Part shown: piece after piece, positions 6,052 through 6,225 of the stretch
Numbering within the stretch: the stretch's first letter is position 1
Layout: every line of letters starts with the position of its first letter
From: Xanthobacteraceae bacterium
Lineage (GTDB): Bacteria; Pseudomonadota; Alphaproteobacteria; Rhizobiales; Xanthobacteraceae
Length of the DNA stretch: 6,225 nucleotides
Assembly (NCBI GenBank): GCA_030043175.1
Contig: JASHYD010000576.1
Span: 1 to 6,225, forward strand
Direction of reading: 5' to 3'
Position numbers and translations under genes: made by a program
Notes under the pieces: model-generated
Seen by the model: only the letters and a program-made list of their open reading frames with translations
Databases searched by the model: none
Told to the model about the DNA's origin: nothing

Positions 6052-6225
6052 TCAAGGAACTGAGCTAAGTTTGCGTATCTCGGTCGCCGAGATCGCCTTA
6101 CTCACTTCGTCGAGAACGTTGCGCTCGACACTGTAGCCAACTTCGCGCCCGTATAAAATGTCGGTTATATTCGATAACGACACCACCACAAAACGTCCGG
6201 CATGCGCCGGCGGCGCAGCCTCGAT
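6052..6225 (-). CDS. C-terminal end of an unrecognised protein (partial, runs off the right edge)
   Basis: The minus strand is open from the window edge to TGA at 6054-6052, giving the last 57 residues of a gene whose start lies outside. The segment reads GRFVVVSLSNITDILYGREV (11-30), then GYSVERNVLDEVSKAISATE (30-49), with a short polar tail. It looks like a beta strand followed by an amphipathic helix of a soluble protein; I do not recognise the family. Composition and codon use are ordinary for the window, and the frame has none of the arginine/proline bias of the shadow frames. It stops one codon before the start of the TPR-sulfotransferase, in the same frame, so the two are probably one operon and this gene may act on, or with, the sulfated product. 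Confidence 0.6.
   Translation of the reverse strand: MEAAPPAHAGRFVVVSLSNITDILYGREVGYSVERNVLDEVSKAISATEIRKLSSVP

Noticed and set aside
6050..6065. Short inverted repeat GCTCA...TGAGC just before the sulfotransferase start
   Set aside because: A 5-base stem at the end of a coding frame is too weak to call a regulatory hairpin or terminator.

Overview
The window looks like accessory DNA from a GC-rich alphaproteobacterium of the Rhizobiales, most probably Bradyrhizobium or a close relative. This rests on remembered family resemblance (a YciB/IspZ-type membrane protein, a TPR-sulfotransferase, and small ECRRLA/MAE-type proteins common in that group) and on codon choice. No search was run. Genes are sparse and separated by long gaps, and one gene is visibly broken, which suggests an island or a decaying accessory region rather than a compact core locus.

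Layout from left to right: 1-436 shows no convincing gene. At 437-1009 (+) is a complete YciB/IspZ-family inner-membrane protein with a good Shine-Dalgarno. A gap follows at 1010-1467. At 1468-2118 (-) is a complete glutathione S-transferase. The 2119-2985 stretch is mostly unexplained, with one weak candidate gene at 2512-2787 (+). Two small related proteins then sit in tandem at 2986-3186 and 3352-3561 (+), each with its own ribosome binding site. At 3711-3989 (+) is a nucleoside deaminase that keeps the HAE half of its active site but ends before the PCxxC half. On the other strand, 4141-6048 (-) encodes a 635-residue protein with about eight TPRs and a C-terminal PAPS-dependent sulfotransferase domain. 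It starts 3 bases after the stop of an unrecognised gene that runs off the right edge (6052-6225, -), so the two are probably cotranscribed.

No pathway links all the genes. The only likely operon is the right-hand minus-strand pair. The GST and the YciB-like protein appear to be single-gene units. I found no rRNA, tRNA, CRISPR array, insertion sequence, convincing terminator or origin. I do not see a clearly new system. The most interesting items are the sulfotransferase with its unknown partner, the tandem small paralogues, and the truncated deaminase.
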